DNA from: Bacteroidales bacterium UBA7574
GTDB taxonomy: Bacteria; Bacteroidota; Bacteroidia; Bacteroidales; Paludibacteraceae
Assembly: GCA_002479035.1 (NCBI GenBank)
Contig: DLLA01000176.1
Location: 1 to 16,074, forward strand
Reading direction: 5' to 3'
Length of the DNA: 16,074 nucleotides
Each line of letters opens with the position of its first letter. The stretch's first letter is position 1. The notes under the pieces were generated by a model. It was given only the letters and a program-made list of their open reading frames with translations, was not told where the DNA came from and searched no databases. Shown piece by piece: positions 1 through 6,242 of this stretch. A program made the translations under genes and the position numbers.

Positions 1-2
1 TG

Positions 3-1235
3 CCCGACAAGGCCATCGACCTGATGGACGAGGCCGCCAGCCGGGTGCGGATGGAGCAGGAGGAGCCCTCCGAGGAGCTCAAGAGTCTGGAGGAAAAGCT
101 CAACACCATTGCCGCAGACAAGGAAGCCGCCATCGCCGCTCAGGACTTTGAAAAGGCCGCCCAGCTTCGGGATACCGAGAAGGAGTATAAGAAGCAGCTG
201 GATGCTGAGCGCGATAAGCGCCGCAAGAGCAATCAGGCGCACCGGGATGTGACCGAGGAGGACATTGCCGCTGTGGTGTCCGGCTGGACCGGTGTCCCTG
301 TGACACGCCTCACCGAGGACGAAAGCCAGCGCCTGCTGCACATGGAGGAGACGCTGCACAAGCGCGTAGTGGGGCAGGACGAGGCGGTAAAGGCCGTGGC
401 CCGTGCCATTCGCCGCGGTCGTGTGGGCCTGAAGGACCCCAAGCGTCCCATCGGCAGCTTCCTGTTCCTCGGTCCCACCGGCGTGGGCAAGACCGAGCTG
501 ACCAAGGCGCTGGCCGAACTGCTCTTCGGCGATCCGGGCGCGATGATCCGGGTCGATATGTCCGAATATATGGAAAAGCACAGCGTATCCAAGCTCATCG
601 GTTCGCCGCCGGGCTATGTCGGCTATGAGGAGGGCGGACAGCTCACTGAAGCGGTGCGCAGGAAGCCTTATTGTGTGCTACTTTTTGATGAAATCGAAAA
701 GGCACACCCTGATGTCTTCAATGTCCTCTTGCAAGTACTGGACGATGGTCGTCTTACTGACAACAAAGGGCGGACGGTTAATTTCAAGAACACCTTGATT
801 ATCTTCACCTCCAACCTCGGTTCGCAACTCATTCGAGACAACGAAGAGAAAGGTATCGATCAGGACACTACCAAGAAACAGGTAATGGAGTTGCTGCGTC
901 AGACCATACGTCCCGAGTTCTTGAACCGTATTGATGAAATCATTATGTTCAAGCCGCTCAACGAGAAGGAGATACGCGAGATTGTGGGCTTGCAGATTGA
1001 GGGTATCCACAAGATGTTGCTTAAGAACGGTGTAGACTTGCGCGTAACCGACGATGCTATCGACTATATCGCCCGCGAGGGCTACGACCCGCAGTTCGGT
1101 GCACGACCTGTCAAGCGTGCTTTGCAACGGCTCGTACTCAACGAACTCAGCAAGCAAATCATCGCTGGCAAGGTGGACAACCATCGCCCCGTCATCGTCG
1201 AACTCCGCGACGGCGAGTTGCACTTCAAGAACTAA
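3..1235 (+). CDS. clpB: Clp/Hsp100 ATPase C-terminal part, apparent ClpC-ClpB chimera (5' truncated)
   Basis: Hsp100 AAA+ unfoldase/disaggregase fragment. The reading frame is open from base 3 (PDKAIDLMDEAASRVRM), so the Met at 24 is internal and the real start lies outside the window. Visible in order: end of AAA domain 1, a coiled middle region with a UVR-like stretch (DFEKAAQLRD, about bases 147-176), the domain 2 Walker A (GPTGVGKT, about 472-495), Walker B (VLLFDEIEKAH), the arginine-finger region (RPEFLNRID) and sensor 2 (GARPVKR). The UVR-containing middle is typical of ClpC from Gram-positives. From about LTEAVRRKPY onward the protein reads like Bacteroidota ClpB. Composition changes with it: bases 421-480 are 40/60 G+C, bases 841-900 are 28/60. 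The C-terminal half is confidently ClpB; the joined protein is probably an assembly artefact. Confidence 0.85.
   Translation, partial: PDKAIDLMDEAASRVRMEQEEPSEELKSLEEKLNTIAADKEAAIAAQDFEKAAQLRDTEKEYKKQLDAERDKRRKSNQAHRDVTEEDIAAVVSGWTGVPVTRLTEDESQRLLHMEETLHKRVVGQDEAVKAVARAIRRGRVGLKDPKRPIGSFLFLGPTGVGKTELTKALAELLFGDPGAMIRVDMSEYMEKHSVSKLIGSPPGYVGYEEGGQLTEAVRRKPYCVLLFDEIEKAHPDVFNVLLQVLDDGRLTDNKGRTVNFKNTLIIFTSNLGSQLIRDNEEKGIDQDTTKKQVMELLRQTIRPEFLNRIDEIIMFKPLNEKEIREIVGLQIEGIHKMLLKNGVDLRVTDDAIDYIAREGYDPQFGARPVKRALQRLVLNELSKQIIAGKVDNHRPVIVELRDGELHFKN
590..660. other. probable chimera junction inside the Clp gene
   Basis: Upstream of this interval codons favour G or C at the third position and the protein is ClpC-like. 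Downstream codons such as ctt, ttt, gat, gaa and caa appear and the protein is ClpB-like. The interval encodes the highly conserved GSPPGYVGY motif, where near-identical DNA in unrelated organisms can cause an assembler to join two genomes or allow recombination. The motif LTEAVRRKPY just after it is ClpB-like (ClpC usually has LTEKVRRKPY), so the switch should lie before about base 645. Confidence 0.6.
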
Positions 1236-1247
1236 AGACCTCCCCAA

Positions 1248-1264
1248 CCCCTCCAGAGGAGGGG
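1248..1264. repeat. CCCCTCC-AGA-GGAGGGG hairpin after the clpB stop
   Basis: Perfect 7-bp inverted repeat with a 3-base loop, 12 bases after the clpB stop codon. It contains the decamer CAACCCCTCC (1245-1254), which recurs on the minus strand just after the glycosyltransferase stop (2509-2518). From general familiarity this C-rich motif is a dispersed 3'-end element in many Bacteroidota genomes. It has no T-tract of its own; the true terminator follows it. Confidence 0.6.
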
Positions 1265-1282
1265 CTTGCAGAGTGAGTGAGG

Positions 1283-1323
1283 AAAAAGAGACTGCCTAAT
1301 ATATTATTAGGTGGTCTTTTTTT
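1283..1323 (+). terminator. rho-independent terminator of clpB
   Basis: Strong stem: CCTAATA (1295-1301) pairs with TATTAGG (1305-1311) around a TAT loop. It is extended by two wobble pairs and AGAC/GTCT (1289-1292 with 1314-1317) and followed directly by a run of seven T. The A-run before the stem pairs with the T-run, so the structure may also work in the reverse direction. Confidence 0.85.
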
Positions 1324-1375
1324 GTTGTTCCATATTATAGAATAGACGAAATGTAGTTTGTGATGTACCCTTGTA

Positions 1376-1419
1376 ACCCGCGACAGACCCGCGATAGACC
1401 CGCGATAAACCCGCGACTC
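1376..1419. repeat. 11-bp tandem intergenic repeat, ACCCGCGATAG type
   Basis: Four adjoining copies with an 11-bp period: ACCCGCGACAG (1376), ACCCGCGATAG (1387), ACCCGCGATAA (1398) and a partial ACCCGCGAC (1409). It sits between the clpB terminator and the patatin promoter. The other parts of the 308-bp gap 1236-1543 are annotated separately; I see no gene in it. Confidence 0.8.
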
Positions 1420-1492
1420 TTTACCAACTAATTCTGCAAACAGATGCTATCCGCAGGGTAAGGTCATGGAAAGCCAGGGCATATTCTTAATG

Positions 1493-1524
1493 TTTGCTTA
1501 TTTCGCAGATAAAGTGTAACTTTG
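1493..1524 (+). promoter_or_regulatory. Bacteroidota vegetative promoter for the patatin gene
   Basis: -33 element TTTG (1493-1496), 20-bp spacer, -7 element TAACTTTG (1517-1524), matching the known Bacteroidota primary sigma pattern. Transcription would begin near 1530, giving a leader of about 14 bases before the ATG at 1544. No Shine-Dalgarno is visible in it. Confidence 0.8.
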
Positions 1525-1543
1525 CAGCAGAAAATGTTATACA

Positions 1544-2389
1544 ATGAAGACAGGTCTTGTTTTGGAAGGCGGCGGTATGCGCGGGATATATACGTGCGGG
1601 GTGTTGGATGTGATGATGGACAAAGGTTTTGAACCCGATGTGCTGTGCGGTACCTCCGCAGGGGCTTTGTTCGGTGTCAACCTGCCCTCCAAACAACGGG
1701 GCAGAGCCTTTGACTACAACTACCGCTATTGTGACAACCCGAACTATGTCTCCATCCGCTCGCTCATTCGCACGGGCAATATGGTGAATGTGGATTTCTC
1801 CTACCGCCGTATTCCCCACGAACTTGCACCCTTCGACGAGGTGGCATACGAGGCATCCAAGACTACGGTCTTTGCCACGGTGACCAATGTCCGCACAGGC
1901 AAAGCCGAATACAAGCGGATAAACAACTGTCTCAAACAGATGGATTGGCTCCGTGCATCGGGGACGCTGCCATTTGTCTCACGCCCTGTACATATTGACG
2001 GCAACGAGTATCTGGACGGCGGGCTGGTGGATAATATCCCATTGGACAAGGCTTTTGAGGAGGGCTGCGACAAAGTGATAGTGGTGCTGACGCGCCCGAT
2101 AGAGTTCCGCCTCAACGAACATATGTATTGGCTCAGCAAGATATTCTACCCTCGGGATAAGAACCTGCAGCAGGCTCTTCGTGTGCGTAGCAGCAATTAC
2201 AACAAACGTATGCAGCAGGTACGCCGGCTGAAAGAAGAGGGCAAGATATTTGTTTTCTCACCCGAAACGCTATTGCCGGTGCGCCGATTGGAGCGCAATC
2301 CTCTTCACTTGAAGCAGGTCTATCATCTTGGTCTCCGTGATGCCACACGCGAATGGGGGCAATTAGAGGCTTATCTTCAAGGGAAATGA
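1544..2389 (+). CDS. patatin-like phospholipase (cytoplasmic, YjjU/RssA-like)
   Basis: Serine acyl hydrolase of the patatin family, expected to cleave acyl esters of phospholipids by a Ser-Asp dyad. All family motifs are present in 281 residues: the oxyanion loop GGGMRG (9-14), the nucleophile elbow GTSAG with Ser38, and the DGG motif with Asp158 (EYLDGGLVD). No signal peptide or membrane segment precedes the catalytic core, which starts at residue 4, so the enzyme is probably cytoplasmic and resembles the bacterial YjjU-type group rather than secreted ExoU-type toxins. The ATG is fixed by a promoter ending about 20 bases upstream. It is a single-gene unit, convergent with the glycosyltransferase downstream. 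The physiological lipid substrate cannot be read from sequence. Confidence 0.9.
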   Translation: MKTGLVLEGGGMRGIYTCGVLDVMMDKGFEPDVLCGTSAGALFGVNLPSKQRGRAFDYNYRYCDNPNYVSIRSLIRTGNMVNVDFSYRRIPHELAPFDEVAYEASKTTVFATVTNVRTGKAEYKRINNCLKQMDWLRASGTLPFVSRPVHIDGNEYLDGGLVDNIPLDKAFEEGCDKVIVVLTRPIEFRLNEHMYWLSKIFYPRDKNLQQALRVRSSNYNKRMQQVRRLKEEGKIFVFSPETLLPVRRLERNPLHLKQVYHLGLRDATREWGQLEAYLQGK

Positions 2390-2415
2390 TATCCTGCACT
2401 TTTGCATAAATAGCA

Positions 2416-2439
2416 ACTGCCCGACACATGTCAGGCAGT
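2416..2439. terminator. hairpin between convergent genes, possible bidirectional terminator
   Basis: ACTGCC (2416-2421) pairs with GGCAGT (2434-2439). After one mismatch GAC pairs with GTC around an ACAT loop. It lies between the patatin stop and the convergent glycosyltransferase stop, where a shared terminator is expected. There is no good T-run on either side, so terminator activity is tentative. The remaining gap to 2519 shows only the G-rich decamer described for 1245-1254. Confidence 0.4.
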
Positions 2440-2519
2440 CGTTATGATTACTCCTCTTAGTGGGGCTCCTTTCAGCCAAATGGTGTGATAGGTGTGCTCT
2501 TTTGAGGGGGAGGGGTTGC

Positions 2520-3944
2520 TTACTTCTTCTCGTTCATGTGAATGCGGGCTTTGAGTTCCCACGTGCGGATGCGGTCCTTGTAGAAGTTGTTGTTGTTCAT
2601 GGCGATGAGGTCGCAGTTGGCGTCGGAGTTGTCGTCCCAACGGCGGCAGTTGTACACTACATCGTAGATACGACCAATCTGATACTCGCGGCTCACGCGC
2701 AAGCCTACCGCATAGTCTTCTCCGTATTTTGTAGTCGGGAAGTTAATCTGGCGCAACATCGGGGTGTAGAAGCCACGCGGAGCACCGAGTCCGTTGATAC
2801 GTAGTGCGTTGTTGCGTCCGTTGTCGGGCGTCCACTCGCGGTGGTCGATAATGCCAGGAGGCAGAATGTTGCCGTCGAAGTCGGTCATGCGATAGGTACC
2901 TACCACCATAGCGCAGTCCTGCTCGTGGAAAGCGTCAATGAACTTCTGCACGGTGTTCTCGTCATAGTACGTGTCGTCGGAGTCCAACTGAATGGCAAAG
3001 CGTCCGCATTTGGGGTGGTGGAGAGCCACATTCCAGTTGCCGCCGATGGCATGCCATGTCTTGTCCTGTGCGATGTAGATGAGGTTGTCGTGTCCTTCAG
3101 CCACGATGCTCTTGATGACATCCACGGTGCCGTCCTCCGAGTTGTCGTCCACCACGATGACATTGTACTTGTACGGTGCGTTCACCTTCTGCGAAAGGGC
3201 ACTGCGGATAGCGGTACCGATAGTGCGGACACGGTTCTTGCAGGGGATAACCACCGAAGCCTCATACTCGAAGCCGCCGCCGGTGAGGTCAATATCTTTG
3301 AAGCCCGGAGCCAGATAGCCGTTGATGTCCTTGAGGTGCTGGGTAACAGCCTGTTCCATCTCTATCTGCACACCGCGGTTCTTCGGGTCCACGTAGTCGA
3401 ACAACTTCTCGCCCGACTTGCGGGTGTCGAGTTCCACATCATAGTACAGGTACTCGTTGATATGCTCCAGCGCACCCTTTTGGCTGACCTTGAGACGCAG
3501 GTCGTAGAGACCGGCAAACTGATAGGTAACGTCCATGCGAGACACTGCCTCTTTGAGGGCGGAAGTGCGGTAGAAGAGTACCGAGCCGAAGTCGAAGTCA
3601 TCGCGCAAAGCACCTAACTGATAGTCGATTACAGGCGCATTGGTGCGTACGTCACCCGTCTGGTTGAAGTGGTCGGAATACACCATCGCCGCCTGCGTGT
3701 CCTCCATCAGTGCCTCCATACGCTCGAGTGCGAACAGCACAAACGAGAGGGTGGTGTACTTGGTGTAGATAAGCGTGTAGGGCGTGGTGGCATGCTCTGC
3801 GATAAAGCGTATGTTGTCGGTGCTACGCATATCGCCACGCAAGTAGTGGATGTCGCCTACGAGGGGTTGTGCCTCAAGGTTGGCAACGGTTGTCTTAACT
3901 TGTTCCTCGGATTGGAACGGAATAAAGCAAGTGATATTCTTCAT
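2520..3944 (-). CDS. glycosyltransferase, family 2 catalytic domain, with second degenerate GT-A-like domain
   Basis: A 474-residue protein whose C-terminal half is a canonical GT-A family 2 domain starting near residue 227 (YEASVVIPCKNR). It contains VVDDNSEDGT (264-273), the nucleotide-sugar/metal motif LDSDD (320-324), the acceptor-side GED (408-410) and CRRW (433-436). The N-terminal half (about 1-215) also opens with a GT-like strand (ITCFIPF) and has MVYSDH near 87-92. It lacks a clear DDxS and DxD, so it looks like a worn or accessory GT-A fold. No signal peptide or transmembrane helix is seen, so it should act in the cytosol or at the inner face of the membrane. It lies 61 bases downstream of the NagB-like/PIG-L gene on the same strand and has no recognisable promoter of its own. 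Donor and acceptor are unknown. Confidence 0.85.
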   Translation of the reverse strand: MKNITCFIPFQSEEQVKTTVANLEAQPLVGDIHYLRGDMRSTDNIRFIAEHATTPYTLIYTKYTTLSFVLFALERMEALMEDTQAAMVYSDHFNQTGDVRTNAPVIDYQLGALRDDFDFGSVLFYRTSALKEAVSRMDVTYQFAGLYDLRLKVSQKGALEHINEYLYYDVELDTRKSGEKLFDYVDPKNRGVQIEMEQAVTQHLKDINGYLAPGFKDIDLTGGGFEYEASVVIPCKNRVRTIGTAIRSALSQKVNAPYKYNVIVVDDNSEDGTVDVIKSIVAEGHDNLIYIAQDKTWHAIGGNWNVALHHPKCGRFAIQLDSDDTYYDENTVQKFIDAFHEQDCAMVVGTYRMTDFDGNILPPGIIDHREWTPDNGRNNALRINGLGAPRGFYTPMLRQINFPTTKYGEDYAVGLRVSREYQIGRIYDVVYNCRRWDDNSDANCDLIAMNNNNFYKDRIRTWELKARIHMNEKK

Positions 3945-3961
3945 TGTTCTATTATATTAAT

Positions 3962-3996
3962 AAGGTCTTGCGGGCATTACGCAACCGCAAGACCTT
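3962..3996. terminator. perfect 12-bp intercistronic hairpin (attenuator, processing site or terminator)
   Basis: AAGGTCTTGCGG (3962-3973) and CCGCAAGACCTT (3985-3996) pair perfectly around an 11-base loop. It begins 9 bases after the NagB-like/PIG-L stop on the minus strand. The T-run (3999-4004) is on the plus-strand side, so as a classical intrinsic terminator it points against the two flanking genes. On the minus strand it is followed by TTATTAATAT, a weak T-poor tail. It more likely partially terminates or stabilises the upstream message. Confidence 0.55.
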
Positions 3997-4005
3997 GGTT
4001 TTTTA

Positions 4006-5997
4006 TTACAAAATATGATACTGCACAAACGCCTCGATGGCTTCGTAGTTCGCCAAGCCCAACTGCGCATAGAGTTCGGCGGTAGCGTGGTTGCGGTCTT
4101 CGGCGCGTTGCCAGAACAGACGCTCGTCGTTGCCCATGAACGGTGCCGACTCCATCTGACTCTGGTGCTTGAGGATGGTGTTGCGCTTGAATCGCAGTTC
4201 CTCAGGCGACATAGGCACAGCCATCTCGATGAGGTCCACCTCCCATTCCATCCATGCACCGCGGTACATCCATATGCGGCAGTCTTTCAGCCACTCGTCC
4301 CAAGCCTCGGTGTGCTTCAGTTCGTCCAGAGCAGCCAGTACGGCATCCAGACATACACGGTGTGTGCCGTGCGGGTCGGCCAGGTCGCCGGCAGCGAATA
4401 TCTCCTGCGGCTTCACCTCAAGCAGCACCTTCTTCACGATGTCTATGTCGGCTTGTGTGAGCGGTCCTTTCTTGATAGTACCGGTCTCGTAGAACGGCAG
4501 GTTGAGGAAATGGATATGGTCGGTGGGCAGTCCCATATGGCGGCATGCTGCGGTAGCCTCGCCGCGGCGGATAAGTGCCTTGACATTCAGGATTTCGCGG
4601 CTGTCCTGGTCGCCCACTTTCTCGTTGTGGAAGAAGTGCATATACTCGTCGTACTTCTTGTCAATCACCTTGTCCTCGGGCAGGTGCATCAGTTTGTAGC
4701 CCTTCATAAAGTCCATGAAGCGTACCACTTCGTCGTCGCAAACGGCTATGCAACCGCTGGTCTCGTAGGCGATATGCACGTTGTGCCCCTGTTTGATAAG
4801 GCGCGCAAAGGTGCCGCCCATCGATATGACGTCGTCATCGGGGTGCGGGGAAAAGATAAGCACGTCCTTCGGATAGGGTTTTGCACGCTCGGGACGGTTG
4901 CTGTCATCGGCATTGGGTTTGCCGCCGGGCCAGCCGGTGATGGTATGCTGCAGGTCGTTGAATACCTTGATGTTGCAGTTGTATGCCGAGGTGTAGAGCG
5001 TGATGAGTTCGCTCAGCCCGTGGTCGTTGTAGTCCTTGTTGGTCAGTTTGAGGATAGGCTTGTGTGTCTCTGCACACAGCCATACCACGGCACGGCGCAC
5101 CAGTTGGTCGTTCCACTCGCAGTTCGTAACTTCCCATGGGTGGTAGATACGCGTCAGTTGGTTGGCTGCTCCGAGGTCGAGAACCACTTGCGCGTTCTTG
5201 TGCAACTGCAGGAACGATGCGGGGCAGGCGGTGGAATACGGCACCTCAATCGCCTCGCGTACTATCGAAGCCTTGTGCTCGCCCCATGCCACCATCATTA
5301 TCTCGCGCGCCTGCATGATAGTGTCAATACCCATCGTTACCGCGCTCACCGGTACCAACTCCGTATTACCGAAAATCACTTTCGCGTCCTCGCGGGAGTT
5401 ATTGTCCAGAATGACGAGTCGGGTAGGGGAGTTCAACGGGGTACCGGGCTCATTGAATGCGATGTTGCCCGAGCGGCCGATACCCAACAATTGGAAGTCA
5501 ATACCACCCTCCTCTGCAATCGTTTTCTCATAGGTCTGGCAGAAGTCAATGATGTCCTCCTTCTTCAGGTCAAACGGCACCGTATGGATGTTCTCTTCCT
5601 TCACGTCCACATGGTCGAGCAACTGGCTGCGGATAAGTGCCATATTGCCCTCTGTCGGACTTGGCAACGGATAGTACTCGTAGGCATTGAAGACCACCAC
5701 ATTGGCAAAACTCAGCCCCTCCTCTTTGTGCATGCGAACCAACTCTGCGAAGATGTCGCGCGTGGAACGACCTGCTACTAAGGATATTACGAATTTCTTA
5801 CCCTCTTTCTGACGATTGCGAATCAACTCCGCAATATGCGTTGCTACATAGTGCGTACCCTCGTGCGCAGTTTCATAGATGTTGGTGTGTACATGCTCCA
5901 TACGCGTTACGAGCGACAACTCGTAAGCATTTGCAGGACGGTACAATTTCTCCTCGACATGGCTCAGGGAAATTTGCTGACTTAGGTTATTTCTCAT
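4006..5997 (-). CDS. NagB-like domain (catalytic residues replaced) fused to PIG-L/LmbE deacetylase
   Basis: This 663-residue fusion would usually be annotated glucosamine-6-phosphate deaminase. Residues ~30-290 follow the NagB fold. Compared with E. coli NagB, the base Asp72 aligns with Tyr106 (FNAYEYYPL), Asp141 with Ser176 and His143 with Asn178 (GIGRSGNIAFNEP); only Glu148 is kept, as Glu183. The phosphate loop TGGTP is AGRST (75-79). Deamination is therefore doubtful. Residues ~375-600 form a PIG-L domain with HPDDD (385-389) and DPHGTH (541-546), the expected zinc and catalytic motifs of N-acetylglucosaminyl deacetylases. NagB-PIG-L fusions of this length are known in Bacteroidota. It is cytosolic (no signal peptide), divergent from the kinase/murQ pair and first in an operon with the glycosyltransferase. 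Start ATG is supported by a promoter ending ~40 bases upstream. Confidence 0.85.
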   Translation of the reverse strand: MRNNLSQQISLSHVEEKLYRPANAYELSLVTRMEHVHTNIYETAHEGTHYVATHIAELIRNRQKEGKKFVISLVAGRSTRDIFAELVRMHKEEGLSFANVVVFNAYEYYPLPSPTEGNMALIRSQLLDHVDVKEENIHTVPFDLKKEDIIDFCQTYEKTIAEEGGIDFQLLGIGRSGNIAFNEPGTPLNSPTRLVILDNNSREDAKVIFGNTELVPVSAVTMGIDTIMQAREIMMVAWGEHKASIVREAIEVPYSTACPASFLQLHKNAQVVLDLGAANQLTRIYHPWEVTNCEWNDQLVRRAVVWLCAETHKPILKLTNKDYNDHGLSELITLYTSAYNCNIKVFNDLQHTITGWPGGKPNADDSNRPERAKPYPKDVLIFSPHPDDDVISMGGTFARLIKQGHNVHIAYETSGCIAVCDDEVVRFMDFMKGYKLMHLPEDKVIDKKYDEYMHFFHNEKVGDQDSREILNVKALIRRGEATAACRHMGLPTDHIHFLNLPFYETGTIKKGPLTQADIDIVKKVLLEVKPQEIFAAGDLADPHGTHRVCLDAVLAALDELKHTEAWDEWLKDCRIWMYRGAWMEWEVDLIEMAVPMSPEELRFKRNTILKHQSQMESAPFMGNDERLFWQRAEDRNHATAELYAQLGLANYEAIEAFVQYHIL

Positions 5998-6036
5998 ATC
6001 ACAATTTGTTTAAGAGTTTGCATACTTTTCCGACTG

Positions 6037-6068
6037 CAAAAGTACTACTTTTTGTATTTTCCTGCAAA
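6037..6068 (-). promoter_or_regulatory. promoter of the NagB-like/PIG-L operon
   Basis: Read on the minus strand: -33 TTTG (6065-6068), 20-bp spacer, -7 TACTTTTG (6037-6044). The predicted start of transcription is near 6031, leaving a leader of about 34 bases to the ATG at 5997. Confidence 0.75.
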
Positions 6069-6091
6069 CGGTTGCAGAACTTTCCTGCAAA
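6058..6091. promoter_or_regulatory. dyad CTGCAA-N4-TTGCAG over the -33 box, plus repeated TTTCCTGCAAA
   Basis: The 16-bp dyad at 6062-6077 covers the -33 element of the minus-strand promoter. TTTCCTGCAAA occurs twice in direct orientation, at 6058-6068 and 6081-6091 (23 bp apart), and CTGCAA occurs again at 6034-6039 by the -7 box. This arrangement resembles binding sites for a dimeric regulator, but no regulator gene is in the window to match it. Confidence 0.4.
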
Positions 6092-6105
6092 AAAGCACTT
6101 TTTAT

Positions 6106-6119
6106 ATGTTGTGCAACAT
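6106..6119. promoter_or_regulatory. dyad ATGTTG-TG-CAACAT in the divergent intergenic region
   Basis: Perfect 6-bp arms with a 2-base centre, extendable by a wobble and two pairs. It lies 16 bases upstream of the -33 box of the kinase promoter and between the two divergent transcription units, where a shared operator would be expected. Functional status is inferred. Confidence 0.4.
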
Positions 6120-6135
6120 GTATTCGGGGGTTATG

Positions 6136-6167
6136 CTTGCGCGTATCGTAGATAAGTGGTAACTTTG
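6136..6167 (+). promoter_or_regulatory. promoter of the kinase-murQ operon
   Basis: -33-like CTTG (6136-6139), 20-bp spacer, -7 TAACTTTG (6160-6167). Predicted transcription start is near 6173, about 70 bases before the ATG at 6243. Because the -7 box lies inside the upstream open frame beginning at 6156, it argues for the downstream ATG as the real start. Confidence 0.75.
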
Positions 6168-6242
6168 CGGGCTGTTAAAGCAGAACAAACGTTTGTTTTT
6201 TGCTCCAAAGCAGTATGTTGCAGATATAAAACGAGAATAGAC

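Noticed and set aside
24..1235. A complete Clp-like gene starting at ATG 24
   Set aside because: The frame is open to the left edge and the residues before Met 24 (PDKAID) are conserved in the family, so the gene is truncated by the window.
1376..1419. CRISPR array
   Set aside because: Units are 11 bp and contiguous with no spacers, and no cas genes are present; the same holds for 8086-8129.
1544..2389. Patatin protein as an anti-phage CapV-type effector
   Set aside because: No cyclase or other defence gene is adjacent; its neighbours are housekeeping and metabolic genes, and patatin-like enzymes are common outside defence systems.
2841..3617. 258-codon plus-strand open frame opposite the glycosyltransferase
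   Set aside because: Antisense shadow of a gene with clear GT2 motifs; no promoter and no domain-like sequence.
4015..5781. 588-codon plus-strand open frame opposite the NagB-like/PIG-L gene
   Set aside because: The minus-strand product has clear NagB-fold and PIG-L motifs; the plus-strand translation has no recognisable domain and arises from the codon bias of the real gene.
6156..6242. N-terminal extension of the kinase from an upstream ATG
   Set aside because: The extension overlaps the predicted -7 promoter box, and the added residues do not resemble the family, whose proteins begin right at the DSGSTKT strand.
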